This document shows positions 43,403 through 50,846 of a stretch of DNA of 52,183 bases, one piece after another. Below the pieces are notes generated by a model, which did no database searches, was not told the DNA's origin, and was given only the letters and a program-made list of their open reading frames with translations. The stretch is taken from positions 1 to 52,183 of IMG/VR virus record IMGVR_UViG_3300027805_000020; one strand, written 5' to 3'. The DNA is from a virus. The position numbers were made by a program, and so were the translations under genes. The first letter of the stretch is position 1; each line of letters begins with the position of its first letter.

Positions 43403-43867
43403 TCACCAAAAATTTGTAATAGGTCTGCCCTTGGACAGAGCATATTGAACGGTATGATAAGTTCCGCCCGACTGTATTTCTTGATTCCATAAAGCAAATA
43501 CTAGCGTGCAATCATCAACCATTGCTTCATCACGCTTGAAAAACGCATTCTTGGAGTACGAGTTGCTAATATTTTTTATTACTTTAGCCCGCGAAAGAAT
43601 ATGATCGTATTCCTTACGGGATTCTTCCGGCCATTTATTCTGTTGTCCCGGAAAAGGAATATAACACGCAATAGGTATATCTAAAAATAGAGCCTCTTGT
43701 GCTAACCAAGTATCCCAACCAATAGCCATGCCAGTAATAACAAGAGACGGCCCGTATGCAACTAAGCATTCTCGTAAGTCATTTTTTCTTTCTATAAGCC
43801 AAGGATGCTTCGCATCATAAAGACACGGACAGTAAGATGGTCTATGTCCAGTTCCCGCAATAATCAT
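43403..43867 (-). CDS. SLOG/YpsA-like fold protein
   Basis: A 154-residue protein: A-G-T-G-H-R-P at the N-terminus, then V-I-T-G-M-A-I-G-W-D (a glycine-rich loop) and a C-terminal G-G-T-Y-H-T, which match the DprA/YpsA SLOG group. SLOG proteins bind nucleotides, sometimes NAD-derived molecules. It could sense or sequester such a signal; nothing in the sequence proves a target. Confidence 0.8.
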   Translation of the reverse strand: MIIAGTGHRPSYCPCLYDAKHPWLIERKNDLRECLVAYGPSLVITGMAIGWDTWLAQEALFLDIPIACYIPFPGQQNKWPEESRKEYDHILSRAKVIKNISNSYSKNAFFKRDEAMVDDCTLVFALWNQEIQSGGTYHTVQYALSKGRPITNFW

Positions 43868-44301
43868 ACGTCATATACCTTATTTTTATTAGAATTATTA
43901 TTCATAGTAATATCGTGAGGATGGGATTGTCCATTCTTGAAAGAACAGAAACTAAAAACGCCCGAGGCAACTAATTTTTTCTCTCCACCCCAAGCCTCTA
44001 CATGACATTCGACCAAAAACGACATTCTTTTTTTACCGAATCCGGTGGGGGTAACTGTTATTATGATATAATCCCCAAGCTTTGCTCCGTGTAAGAACTT
44101 GACTTCTTCAACACCGACTGTTAAAGCAGAGTCGCATCCTGTGCCATATAAATATTGACGGGCTAATTCTGCTGCGGCCCGATCCATTTTTAAAAGCATA
44201 GTACCGCCGTGAACCATAGGACTGCCATCGCCCACTTTCATATAGTTGCAGTCGCTAGGATAAACAGTAAAAGTTGTTTTGTGTGTTTTCATTTTATTCA
44301 T
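43864..44301 (-). CDS. hotdog-fold acyl-CoA thioesterase
   Basis: A 145-residue YciA-like thioesterase: V-H-G-G-T-M-L-L-K-M-D-R-A-A-A-E (about 30-45; the catalytic Asp in M-D), D-S-A-L-T-V-G-V-E, then L-G-D-Y-I. Hydrolyses acyl-CoA, releasing CoA; the acyl substrate is unknown. Rare in phages. Its two possible ATGs lack a strong Shine-Dalgarno, so the longer start is kept. Confidence 0.83.
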   Translation of the reverse strand: MNKMKTHKTTFTVYPSDCNYMKVGDGSPMVHGGTMLLKMDRAAAELARQYLYGTGCDSALTVGVEEVKFLHGAKLGDYIIITVTPTGFGKKRMSFLVECHVEAWGGEKKLVASGVFSFCSFKNGQSHPHDITMNNNSNKNKVYDV

Positions 44302-45184
44302 AATATTTATGTTTAGAAATTGATGTTACCATACTGGGATTAAGAACTACACTCATTCCTTTTTTGATAATATTTTTATGGAATCCAACATGTTCCGAGT
44401 CTGTATGGTCATCTCGTCCATATGTTGTGACGTAATATTTATTATCATGAAAACATTCCGGGCGATATATGGCGAGTCCATTAAAATTAGAGTCTACCAA
44501 AAAAGGAGGCATACCTATATTTGATTTAATATAATTGTACATATTCATATCGTTGGGAAAATCTTCTTCTGACATGTATTTTCTAAAAGCAAATGAATCA
44601 AACATCATCCAGTGCTTTGAATCAATTTCTTCTAAATTCTTACAATCGTGTGATGCTAAAACGCAATATGATGTTACTGCTCCAACGGATGCTTTATTAT
44701 TCATTATGTTAATAGAATCTAATATTCCGTTATAAGACCAGCCACCCTCAATATCAGTATCGAAAACAAAAATATAATCATATTTGCCTGCGTTAGCATT
44801 AATGTAATCAACGTATTTGTTGCGGGCGTTAGCTATAAAATTACACCGTTGATTTAAAGTTACTTCGTTACGTTTATATCCTGCGTTTTCTATGTGTTCA
44901 CTTTGTAATATTACCCTCGGGTTGTTCATACATCTAATAATATCGGGAGTCCCGTCAGAGCTATTATTTTCATACAAAAATATATCGTAAGAATTAAATA
45001 GACTGCCCGTGTAATCTACAATATCTAGCATTCTTTTTATTGTGCCCGCAACATCTTTACACGCAGCACAGAATAAAACATTGAGTTTTTTAGCAGCTTG
45101 ACGGCCCGACTCAACACTTTTTTTGTATTCAGTTAAATCGTAAGGCCCGTAAAAGTATTCGTCAGGAAATTTAAGATTATCCAT
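44294..45184 (-). CDS. GT-A glycosyltransferase (CMT1/GT69-like)
   Basis: A 296-residue glycosyltransferase with F-D-T-D-I-E-G-G-W at 141-149 (D-x-D) and H-T-D-S-E-H-V-G-F-H near 265 as a catalytic block. N-S-S-D-G-T-P near 75 fits the nucleotide side. The layout resembles alpha-mannosyltransferase GT69. The start overlaps the FkbM gene, and the longer ATG has its ribosome site too near. Confidence 0.78.
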   Translation of the reverse strand: MDNLKFPDEYFYGPYDLTEYKKSVESGRQAAKKLNVLFCAACKDVAGTIKRMLDIVDYTGSLFNSYDIFLYENNSSDGTPDIIRCMNNPRVILQSEHIENAGYKRNEVTLNQRCNFIANARNKYVDYINANAGKYDYIFVFDTDIEGGWSYNGILDSINIMNNKASVGAVTSYCVLASHDCKNLEEIDSKHWMMFDSFAFRKYMSEEDFPNDMNMYNYIKSNIGMPPFLVDSNFNGLAIYRPECFHDNKYYVTTYGRDDHTDSEHVGFHKNIIKKGMSVVLNPSMVTSISKHKYYE

Positions 45185-45866
45185 TGTATTTTGCAATCCA
45201 GTCATCCTTTGCTATTTTTTCTACTCCATAGTTTATAGAAGAAAAAAAATCAATAGTGTCTTGAAAAGTATCTCCGTGAGGTTGGGCCATATGTTCTTCC
45301 CATTCGAAAACTACCACGGGCCTACATTTAGTTATAGTGTTAACACCCCCTCTTAACACCTTTAAGTCATATCCTTGACAGTCAACTTTAATAAAACTTA
45401 CATTGTCTAGATTGTAAGTATCAATAGTTGTAGTTTTAATCATTTGCCCGAAGTGATTGTCTTTACTGGCATGTATTCTTATGTCTCCATAGTTAACCTG
45501 TAGGTTGTTTTCAAACTCAATATCATTGAAATATACATATTCATCGCATTTATCAGATAGTGCCATATTAACAATATGTATTGCCGCAAGATTATTATTT
45601 AGCTCGATATTATTTAGAAATTTACGGATCATGTACAAACTAATATCAAAGGAATATAACTGCCCTAAGGGTCCAAGTTTGCGGGCTATAGGTATAGACA
45701 TCGTTCCAAAATTACAGCCAGCATCTACTGCTGCACTTCCCGGAATAACATATTTATTTATAACATCAAGTAGGTGCGATTCCCATACACGATTATATAG
45801 GAGTTCAACACTTTGGCAATTATCCATACCGTCTAATTCGAAATTACCATTTAATGTAGTTATCAT
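45177..45866 (-). CDS. FkbM-family methyltransferase
   Basis: A 229-residue SAM methyltransferase: V-D-A-G-C-N-F-G at 47-54 is the SAM loop, F-I-K-V-D-C-Q-G-Y near 160 is the FkbM signature, and R-P-V-V-V-F-E-W is the next strand. FkbM enzymes methylate hydroxyls on sugars or peptides. Located next to two glycosyltransferases, it may methylate a sugar in the same product. Confidence 0.88.
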   Translation of the reverse strand: MITTLNGNFELDGMDNCQSVELLYNRVWESHLLDVINKYVIPGSAAVDAGCNFGTMSIPIARKLGPLGQLYSFDISLYMIRKFLNNIELNNNLAAIHIVNMALSDKCDEYVYFNDIEFENNLQVNYGDIRIHASKDNHFGQMIKTTTIDTYNLDNVSFIKVDCQGYDLKVLRGGVNTITKCRPVVVFEWEEHMAQPHGDTFQDTIDFFSSINYGVEKIAKDDWIAKYNG

Positions 45867-45872
45867 TTTACC

Positions 45873-46205
45873 TCAATAGTTTAAGATCCAGAATTTTTCC
45901 ACGGGCCACAAATCTTCGGCTTTTCGCCCGGACGGATCTATTATATCACCATTGACCAATAATGTCCAGTGTTTTTGTTTAGAATTTCTTGGATTTTTAT
46001 GAAGCTGTAGCCAAACCGACGTATTACCGTTCTCATAAGGTATAAGTCCGTGCTTTGTTAAAAGCGAGACGATTTCAGCTTCGGTGGTGATTCCGTCATG
46101 ACCGATAAGCTGTTCCGCTGCCTCGATAGTAATATTAAATAGCATTGCTACTACAGTCTGACCGCAATTAGTTGGCTTTGTTTGCCTTAAATATTTTACT
46201 TGCAT
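45873..46205 (-). CDS. C39-like cysteine peptidase
   Basis: A 110-residue papain-fold peptidase. Gln8 and Cys14 in L-R-Q-T-K-P-T-N-C-G, His79 in K-H-W and Asp90 in I-I-D-P form the C39-type catalytic set. It is shorter than full C39 domains (about 140). It would cleave a protein or isopeptide; target unknown. The start ATG lies one base after the preceding stop. Confidence 0.76.
   Translation of the reverse strand: MQVKYLRQTKPTNCGQTVVAMLFNITIEAAEQLIGHDGITTEAEIVSLLTKHGLIPYENGNTSVWLQLHKNPRNSKQKHWTLLVNGDIIDPSGRKAEDLWPVEKFWILNY
45940..45968 (-). promoter_or_regulatory. near-consensus internal promoter
   Basis: On the minus strand TGGACA (45968-45963), 17-base spacer, TATAAT (45945-45940). One mismatch from consensus. 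It lies inside the C39-like gene and could drive the FkbM, glycosyltransferase, thioesterase and SLOG genes. Weaker evidence than the four perfect promoters. Confidence 0.5.
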
Positions 46206-46206
46206 A

Positions 46207-46632
46207 TTATCCAACCATTCCTATGAAATAAATTTCTATTTGAGTATGAAGTGCTTCCGGCAGTATTTTTATCAATTTTTCTACGTTTTCTAAAAGTATT
46301 GGTATTGATATGCTATCTTCTATTAATGTAGCCCTTCCGTAATCATATGTTTCACCTAAAGATATTCCAAAAAATAAAGAGTTCCCATCAACAATAACTG
46401 AAACATCTTTATACTCATAACTTATACTATATAAATCTTGATAAGATTCTCCCATGAATTCATAATGATATTCCTCGTCTTTTATTTTTACGTTTTCTGT
46501 TTTAATAATTTCTCCAGTCTTTGTATCATATCTATTCTGAGTTTCATACAGAGCCTTTTTATCTATAACTTTTAATTTTTCAATATCAAATTCTAATCCA
46601 AGTATGCATTTTTGAGTGTAATTAACTGACAT
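46207..46632 (-). CDS. hypothetical protein
   Basis: A 141-residue protein, beta-rich, no motif recognised. It ends one base from the C39-like gene's start. Acidic and Ile/Tyr rich. Confidence 0.55.
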   Translation of the reverse strand: MSVNYTQKCILGLEFDIEKLKVIDKKALYETQNRYDTKTGEIIKTENVKIKDEEYHYEFMGESYQDLYSISYEYKDVSVIVDGNSLFFGISLGETYDYGRATLIEDSISIPILLENVEKLIKILPEALHTQIEIYFIGMVG

Positions 46633-46646
46633 TTTATTCCTTTGGT

Positions 46647-47033
46647 TTATGATAATTTATCTATGAGGTCTAAACGCTCCTGATTAAAAAGTTTAAATGA
46701 ATCTAGTTTTTCAAAATCAATGATATTCTGTTCGTCCCATTTAACGAACGATAAATAAGAAGCTGATATTTGTATTCCTTTGTCAAATCCTTTAACGTTA
46801 TTTATTTCATACATAGGTCTTACTGATATATAAAAAGAATTTTGAAGTTGTTTACATATCTCGTGTTTATCTATAGAGCAAATTAAGTATCTTTCTATTT
46901 CAATTTTATTATTTAAGGTTATATTGTAATAAAATTTATGTGCAAATCTGCTTATATCATACTGTTCAATTCTAGAAACTAGAGTTATTTCGGATGTTTT
47001 TATAACATCGCCGTTTAAAAACGTAAAGATCAT
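46647..47033 (-). CDS. hypothetical protein
   Basis: A 128-residue protein, beta-strand rich (F-T-F-L-N-G-D-V-I-K at the start). No motif recognised. It shares a general look with the neighbouring 141-residue gene but the two do not align clearly. Confidence 0.55.
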   Translation of the reverse strand: MIFTFLNGDVIKTSEITLVSRIEQYDISRFAHKFYYNITLNNKIEIERYLICSIDKHEICKQLQNSFYISVRPMYEINNVKGFDKGIQISASYLSFVKWDEQNIIDFEKLDSFKLFNQERLDLIDKLS

Positions 47034-47248
47034 TTTAGAAATTCGTCTAACTCCATTCTTAAGCCTTCATCTGGTATATCTGTTTTTAAAGAACGAATAA
47101 AACTATTACAGTTTTTCTTGCACCATCTATGATAAGCCCGGCGATTAATTATATGCCACCATGTAGTAATAAACCTTTTAAACCATTCGGCTTGCCAGTA
47201 AAGTAAGTGCATGGTGTCACCATTTTTGTATCCGCATTTTTTACACAT
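47030..47248 (-). CDS. small Cys/Trp-rich protein
   Basis: A 72-residue protein with M-C-K-K-C-G-Y at the N-terminus and C-K-K-N-C near residue 43: two Cys pairs that could bind zinc. Trp-rich centre (W-W-H). It overlaps the next gene by 4 bases. Confidence 0.6.
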   Translation of the reverse strand: MCKKCGYKNGDTMHLLYWQAEWFKRFITTWWHIINRRAYHRWCKKNCNSFIRSLKTDIPDEGLRMELDEFLK

Positions 47249-47285
47249 TTTTATTTCTTCTTTAGTAAATTTAGACTTTACGCAT

Positions 47286-47504
47286 TTATGCTTGGTTTTC
47301 GCATAATTCTACTTCTTTATATTTTATGAGACGGAAATTATTACGGGGCCAGTCTATCGTTCCGTTTTTAGCTTTAAGATTTTTGTATTCTTTTAAGGCT
47401 TCTTCGAGTGTATCGAATTCTTGATGATAATCATCGCTATCTACACTTAAATGATCTGAGCTGTACCATGCAGTGTATGAAAGTCTGTATTTATATTTAT
47501 CCAT
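47286..47504 (-). CDS. hypothetical protein
   Basis: A 72-residue protein. The segment F-D-T-L-E-E-A-L-K-E-Y is a helix like that in a second small protein nearby (47817-47990, T-Y-E-E-A-E-E-A-L). No family recognised. Overlaps the zinc-type gene upstream by 8 bases. Confidence 0.55.
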   Translation of the reverse strand: MDKYKYRLSYTAWYSSDHLSVDSDDYHQEFDTLEEALKEYKNLKAKNGTIDWPRNNFRLIKYKEVELCENQA

Positions 47505-47820
47505 GATTTACCCTTAAACATACTTCCGCCCATTCTTCGCGGGTTATTTGTTTTACATTTTTATTGTCAGCGTGTTTTAATTTTTTGTATCCCGACCCCC
47601 ATCCTTGCTCGCTCAGGCCGCAAGCCGTACAGACTAGGTACGGAGGCAGGCTATCGCCAGCTAGCGTAGTCGTCAGCACGTAAGGACTCTCGCGAATAGC
47701 TCCTAAAGGATGTTCGCACTCCTTGATTGTTTTATCTATGAGTTCTCTCTTTTCTTTTAGTAACGCATCTATTTTGGTTTGCAAGCGTTCTAGTTCTATA
47801 CTAATTAAGTAAGGTTTCAT
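47497..47820 (-). CDS. zinc-binding hypothetical protein
   Basis: A 107-residue protein. A helix of Glu/Lys (coiled-coil-like, residues about 8-32), then C-E-H-P and V-C-T-A-C-G-L form a likely zinc site. Function unknown. It overlaps the gene upstream by 4 bases. Confidence 0.6.
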   Translation of the reverse strand: MKPYLISIELERLQTKIDALLKEKRELIDKTIKECEHPLGAIRESPYVLTTTLAGDSLPPYLVCTACGLSEQGWGSGYKKLKHADNKNVKQITREEWAEVCLRVNHG

Positions 47821-47990
47821 TGTGTCAACTCTCTGAGATCAACTATTTCATACCAGTCATAATCGTCACGTTCGATATCTTTTAAAGCTTCTTCAGCTTC
47901 TTCATAGGTTGAGTAAGTGCCTCTCCAATCTTCGGTTCCTGACAATGGATAATGATTGAAGCCCGCTATTAGTAAAAAGGGTTTATTCAT
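47817..47990 (-). CDS. hypothetical protein
   Basis: A 57-residue protein; AGGCG before the ATG supports the short start. Y-S-T-Y-E-E-A-E-E-A-L-K-D forms a helix after a strand, and the end is acidic (D-D-Y-D-W-Y). Unknown function. Confidence 0.55.
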   Translation of the reverse strand: MNKPFLLIAGFNHYPLSGTEDWRGTYSTYEEAEEALKDIERDDYDWYEIVDLRELTQ

Positions 47991-47997
47991 GTTTCGC

Positions 47998-48222
47998 CTA
48001 TTCAAAAAATAATTTGCCAAAAAATACACTAATAAACATCATTATCGGTGCGAAAATTAATGATACAATTGCTAGTATTGGACTGACAAGTAAACTTCCA
48101 ATTCCAAAAAGGAATAATAAAAATGAAATAACTCCCGGTAATATAAACAAAGATGCTTTTATAAAAAGAATAAAAATATCAATGGTGTCTTTTAATACTT
48201 CAAGTAAAAATTGTTTATTCAT
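47998..48222 (-). CDS. small membrane protein
   Basis: A 74-residue protein almost entirely hydrophobic after residue 12, with probably two to three membrane segments (Ile/Leu/Phe rich). A holin-like role is possible from size and topology, but there is no lysis neighbour in the window. It overlaps the YopX-like gene by 8 bases. Confidence 0.65.
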   Translation of the reverse strand: MNKQFLLEVLKDTIDIFILFIKASLFILPGVISFLLFLFGIGSLLVSPILAIVSLIFAPIMMFISVFFGKLFFE

Positions 48223-48655
48223 GCTGCATCAACTCCGGGTTTTCATAAACGTTGCCGATAATTTCCCAATTCTTTCCGGGAGAACGTCCATAATAATACT
48301 CCGTAGCAGGTAACTTACCGTCCGATTGAATTTTAGGATCATTGAAAATGAATTTATCCTCTTTGAAGTATCCTATGCTCAAAAGATTCCATCCTAAAAC
48401 GCTGGCATAATTTTTATCATTAAAATCAACCAAGCATACTTCATTGTTGTAGATTGACTGTACAATATCACCCTCGTAAATTTCTCGACCATCCTTGTCT
48501 GCAAGACCCGTGTATTGCTGTATCTCCCAATCATCATCTTTGCAACCAAGAATTTGACTGTCTTTGATTATTATAACCTGTCCTGACAAAAACCCCGCAC
48601 ACGGATACATTTCTTTGGTAGACTTATTAAAGGCACGAAATTTTAATTTTCTCAT
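48215..48655 (-). CDS. YopX-like protein
   Basis: A 146-residue protein of the YopX type: M-R-K-L-K-F-R-A-F at the start, Q-Y-T-G-L-A-D-K-D-G-R-E-I-Y-E-G-D-I-V and W-E-I-I-G-N-V-Y-E-N-P-E-L at the end are diagnostic. AAAGGAGAG before the ATG supports this start. Its role in phages is unknown. Confidence 0.88.
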   Translation of the reverse strand: MRKLKFRAFNKSTKEMYPCAGFLSGQVIIIKDSQILGCKDDDWEIQQYTGLADKDGREIYEGDIVQSIYNNEVCLVDFNDKNYASVLGWNLLSIGYFKEDKFIFNDPKIQSDGKLPATEYYYGRSPGKNWEIIGNVYENPELMQHE

Positions 48656-48824
48656 CTTTATATCTCTCCTTTCCGGTTCCTTCGCAACAGCCGCATTCTG
48701 GTGAATCTGTACTATCATATCTGCCCGACCCATTGCAGGCAGAACACGGTCGCTGTTTCCAGCCTTTAACATATTTTTCGTAGTGCATTATACGTTCTTG
48801 TTTTCTGGCGTAAAAATCTCTCAT
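48627..48824 (-). CDS. DnaJ-type zinc-finger small protein
   Basis: A 65-residue protein with C-S-A-C-N-G-S-G and C-G-C-C-E-G-T-G, two C-x-x-C-x-G-x-G repeats as in the DnaJ zinc finger. It may bind unfolded protein or nucleic acid. Confidence 0.7.
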   Translation of the reverse strand: MRDFYARKQERIMHYEKYVKGWKQRPCSACNGSGRYDSTDSPECGCCEGTGKERYKDEKIKISCL

Positions 48825-49075
48825 GACTTATTTCCTTTTAGGTGTTTGTTTGCAATGGTAATCATGTTTTTTGGCACGTTTATAATAGTAACCGTTTCTC
48901 CACCATCCATAACAATTATATCATAATGATGATCGTATTCTATATAATTAGCGATGTTAAAATCTATTTCCGGTACAGGATGCGCAATTGTAAAAGTGCG
49001 ACCTAAAGAAAAATCTGTCTTTTTTGTTTTTACAATAAAATAGCTTTGGCATTTAAATCTGGCTGTCATTCCCAT
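48821..49075 (-). CDS. hypothetical protein
   Basis: An 84-residue protein, beta-rich, no motif. It overlaps its neighbours on both sides, so it is part of the same small-gene transcript. Confidence 0.55.
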   Translation of the reverse strand: MGMTARFKCQSYFIVKTKKTDFSLGRTFTIAHPVPEIDFNIANYIEYDHHYDIIVMDGGETVTIINVPKNMITIANKHLKGNKS

Positions 49076-49266
49076 TTTATATCTTCTTTGCTCATGTATC
49101 TAAGTAAAATTTTTAAACTATTTTTTGCTGAAACACAGGATAAGTTTTCAGGACTTATGCTTTTTCTGCAAATGTCGCAGGCCCGTTCTTCGATTATGCC
49201 AATAGTATAGCATTCAACTTCCTGATTGTCAATGCATTTGTTGCAAATATAGTAATATTTTTTCAT
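49066..49266 (-). CDS. zinc-ribbon-like small protein
   Basis: A 66-residue protein with I-C-N-K-C (about 7-11) and A-C-D-I-C (about 29-33), two Cys pairs spaced as in a zinc ribbon. Function unknown. Confidence 0.62.
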   Translation of the reverse strand: MKKYYYICNKCIDNQEVECYTIGIIEERACDICRKSISPENLSCVSAKNSLKILLRYMSKEDIKWE

Positions 49267-49269
49267 TTT

Positions 49270-49587
49270 TTAGCAAATAAAACATATATGAAATGTGATA
49301 GAATCTTCATTCTCCATCGGAACTACAGTTAAATGGCCGTATAAAACGTCTGTTCTAGGGCCGGTATGTGATAACTTATAATTAAGATTAGCCAATATTG
49401 TGCTAAGCATTTTTGATTTTTCAAGATCGTCTAGTTCGCCCTTTTTTATTTCCATAGTAAGATCAGCACGATTTCTATCGTAATCATAATCTAAATCAAT
49501 AGGCCAGTGAACTATCTTATTGTCGAATAGAAAGTATTCTATGTCACGAGCTAATTTTATATAATAAATATCTTGTGGTATGTTCAT
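49270..49587 (-). CDS. hypothetical protein
   Basis: A 105-residue protein without recognised motif; the middle has D-Y-D-Y-D-R-N-R and the end C-F-I-C. It overlaps the next gene upstream by 4 bases. Confidence 0.55.
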   Translation of the reverse strand: MNIPQDIYYIKLARDIEYFLFDNKIVHWPIDLDYDYDRNRADLTMEIKKGELDDLEKSKMLSTILANLNYKLSHTGPRTDVLYGHLTVVPMENEDSITFHICFIC

Positions 49588-49916
49588 GAGGCACTTTCCT
49601 CCATAAGTTTTAATAACGCCACGATCATTTCAATGCCTTCGTCATTAGGCTCAAATCTTGCAACAACAACGTGACCATTTCCCAGTAAATGTGGATCTAG
49701 CATTGTCATTTTTTTAATTTCTTTTTTTCTTCCTTTTACCAGCATTAGCTTTTTGCCATCGAACGTAGTACATCCATGATATTTTGCCATAACAATACAA
49801 AAATCAACTAGCGAAGATTCATAAATATATAGAATAGAAAAATTACATGGATTAGGGTCGGGCGGATTAATCTCTTTGTAGCATCGAGGCGAATCGCTAA
49901 AAAGTTTTATTCCCAT
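49584..49916 (-). CDS. hypothetical protein
   Basis: A 110-residue protein, mixed alpha/beta, no motif recognised. Its end overlaps the 105-residue gene; its start is 2 bases after a zinc-type gene. Co-transcribed small gene. Confidence 0.55.
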   Translation of the reverse strand: MGIKLFSDSPRCYKEINPPDPNPCNFSILYIYESSLVDFCIVMAKYHGCTTFDGKKLMLVKGRKKEIKKMTMLDPHLLGNGHVVVARFEPNDEGIEMIVALLKLMEESAS

Positions 49917-49918
49917 TA

Positions 49919-50137
49919 TTATACTGCCCTTTCTTCTAAGATTTCCACAGCTAGCCTATACAAACAATCAGGTTTGTGGTTTGTTTGAGTAGATTGTTTG
50001 TCGAATCCACGCTTGAAATAGTTGCCATACTCTGTGAGACAGTATTTACAGTAGTCGCTGGCATAGTGATCTTCAGCTAAAAAATTATTTCGAACTAACT
50101 GTTCTAAGATAGAATCAAGTTTACTTTGTGTGTTCAT
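49919..50137 (-). CDS. zinc-finger-like hypothetical protein
   Basis: A 72-residue protein with Y-C-K-Y-C and H-K-P-D-C, likely one zinc site, within a helical frame. Function unknown. Confidence 0.58.
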   Translation of the reverse strand: MNTQSKLDSILEQLVRNNFLAEDHYASDYCKYCLTEYGNYFKRGFDKQSTQTNHKPDCLYRLAVEILEERAV

Positions 50138-50318
50138 TAGAAATACTAAAGTACAAATTTATGTATTGATCACGTTCTTGCCGGGCTTCACAAAGCAACT
50201 TAGCTGCTACTTCTAATAACACCCAGTCTTCGCCATGTGTGCCTGCCTTATGAGTAATCTCTTCAATAGCATTCTTTACATCAACTGGAACTGTTGCTAG
50301 TAATTTATCAATATTCAT
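50121..50318 (-). CDS. hypothetical protein
   Basis: A 65-residue helical protein; no motif. It overlaps the downstream zinc-type gene by 17 bases. Confidence 0.55.
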   Translation of the reverse strand: MNIDKLLATVPVDVKNAIEEITHKAGTHGEDWVLLEVAAKLLCEARQERDQYINLYFSISNEHTK

Positions 50319-50846
50319 TTACTTTTCCCTTGATTTTTGATTATAAAATATTAGATCAACTTCTTTATGCCATTTATTTAACTGGTCTTGATTTGCCCGG
50401 ACAAATTCTTTGCATTCAATCAGTTCCGACTCCGACAGGCAAATATTTTCCAAGAAAGACTGTATTCTTGAAAAGCCCCTTAAAAAGTCGTGCTCCATAG
50501 CCCCTATGCGATACGCCAATATTCCAGCTTCGTCTACTTTTGTCTCGATAATTCCAATCGTTACATCGTAAAGGCTAGGGTTTATCCACTTTGAACCCGG
50601 ACAATCGAAGTACATCTTGCCGGGGCGTTCTTCTACTATTATAGTGCAATTGTGTCGAGACTCAATGTAATTCCTGACAATTTCTGCAAGTTCCGGCGTA
50701 TTGCAAACGTGAGGCTTGATTGTTAATTTATCGGGTGAAGTTAGTCTGTACATACTTTTATGAAATCCTTCATTAATAAAAACCTTCCATTTTTGAATCT
50801 CTTCATCAGAGCCAAGATCAACATAGATGTCTTTTAGATTATACAT
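50319..50846 (-). CDS. hypothetical protein
   Basis: A 175-residue protein with acidic and aromatic composition, several Cys not in pairs, no motif. First whole gene downstream of the internal promoter at 51.0 kb. Confidence 0.55.
   Translation of the reverse strand: MYNLKDIYVDLGSDEEIQKWKVFINEGFHKSMYRLTSPDKLTIKPHVCNTPELAEIVRNYIESRHNCTIIVEERPGKMYFDCPGSKWINPSLYDVTIGIIETKVDEAGILAYRIGAMEHDFLRGFSRIQSFLENICLSESELIECKEFVRANQDQLNKWHKEVDLIFYNQKSREK

Noticed and set aside
47998-48222. Firm holin call for the 74-residue membrane protein
   Set aside because: Topology fits, but no endolysin or spanin is nearby, so only a membrane protein is claimed.
49985-50010. TTCGAATCC-like T-loop as a tRNA gene
   Set aside because: No acceptor stem, anticodon arm or cloverleaf around it; it lies within a coding sequence.
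50640-50670. Additional promoter TTGAGT-N16-TATAAT
   Set aside because: The -35 matches only four of six bases, so it was not listed as a promoter.
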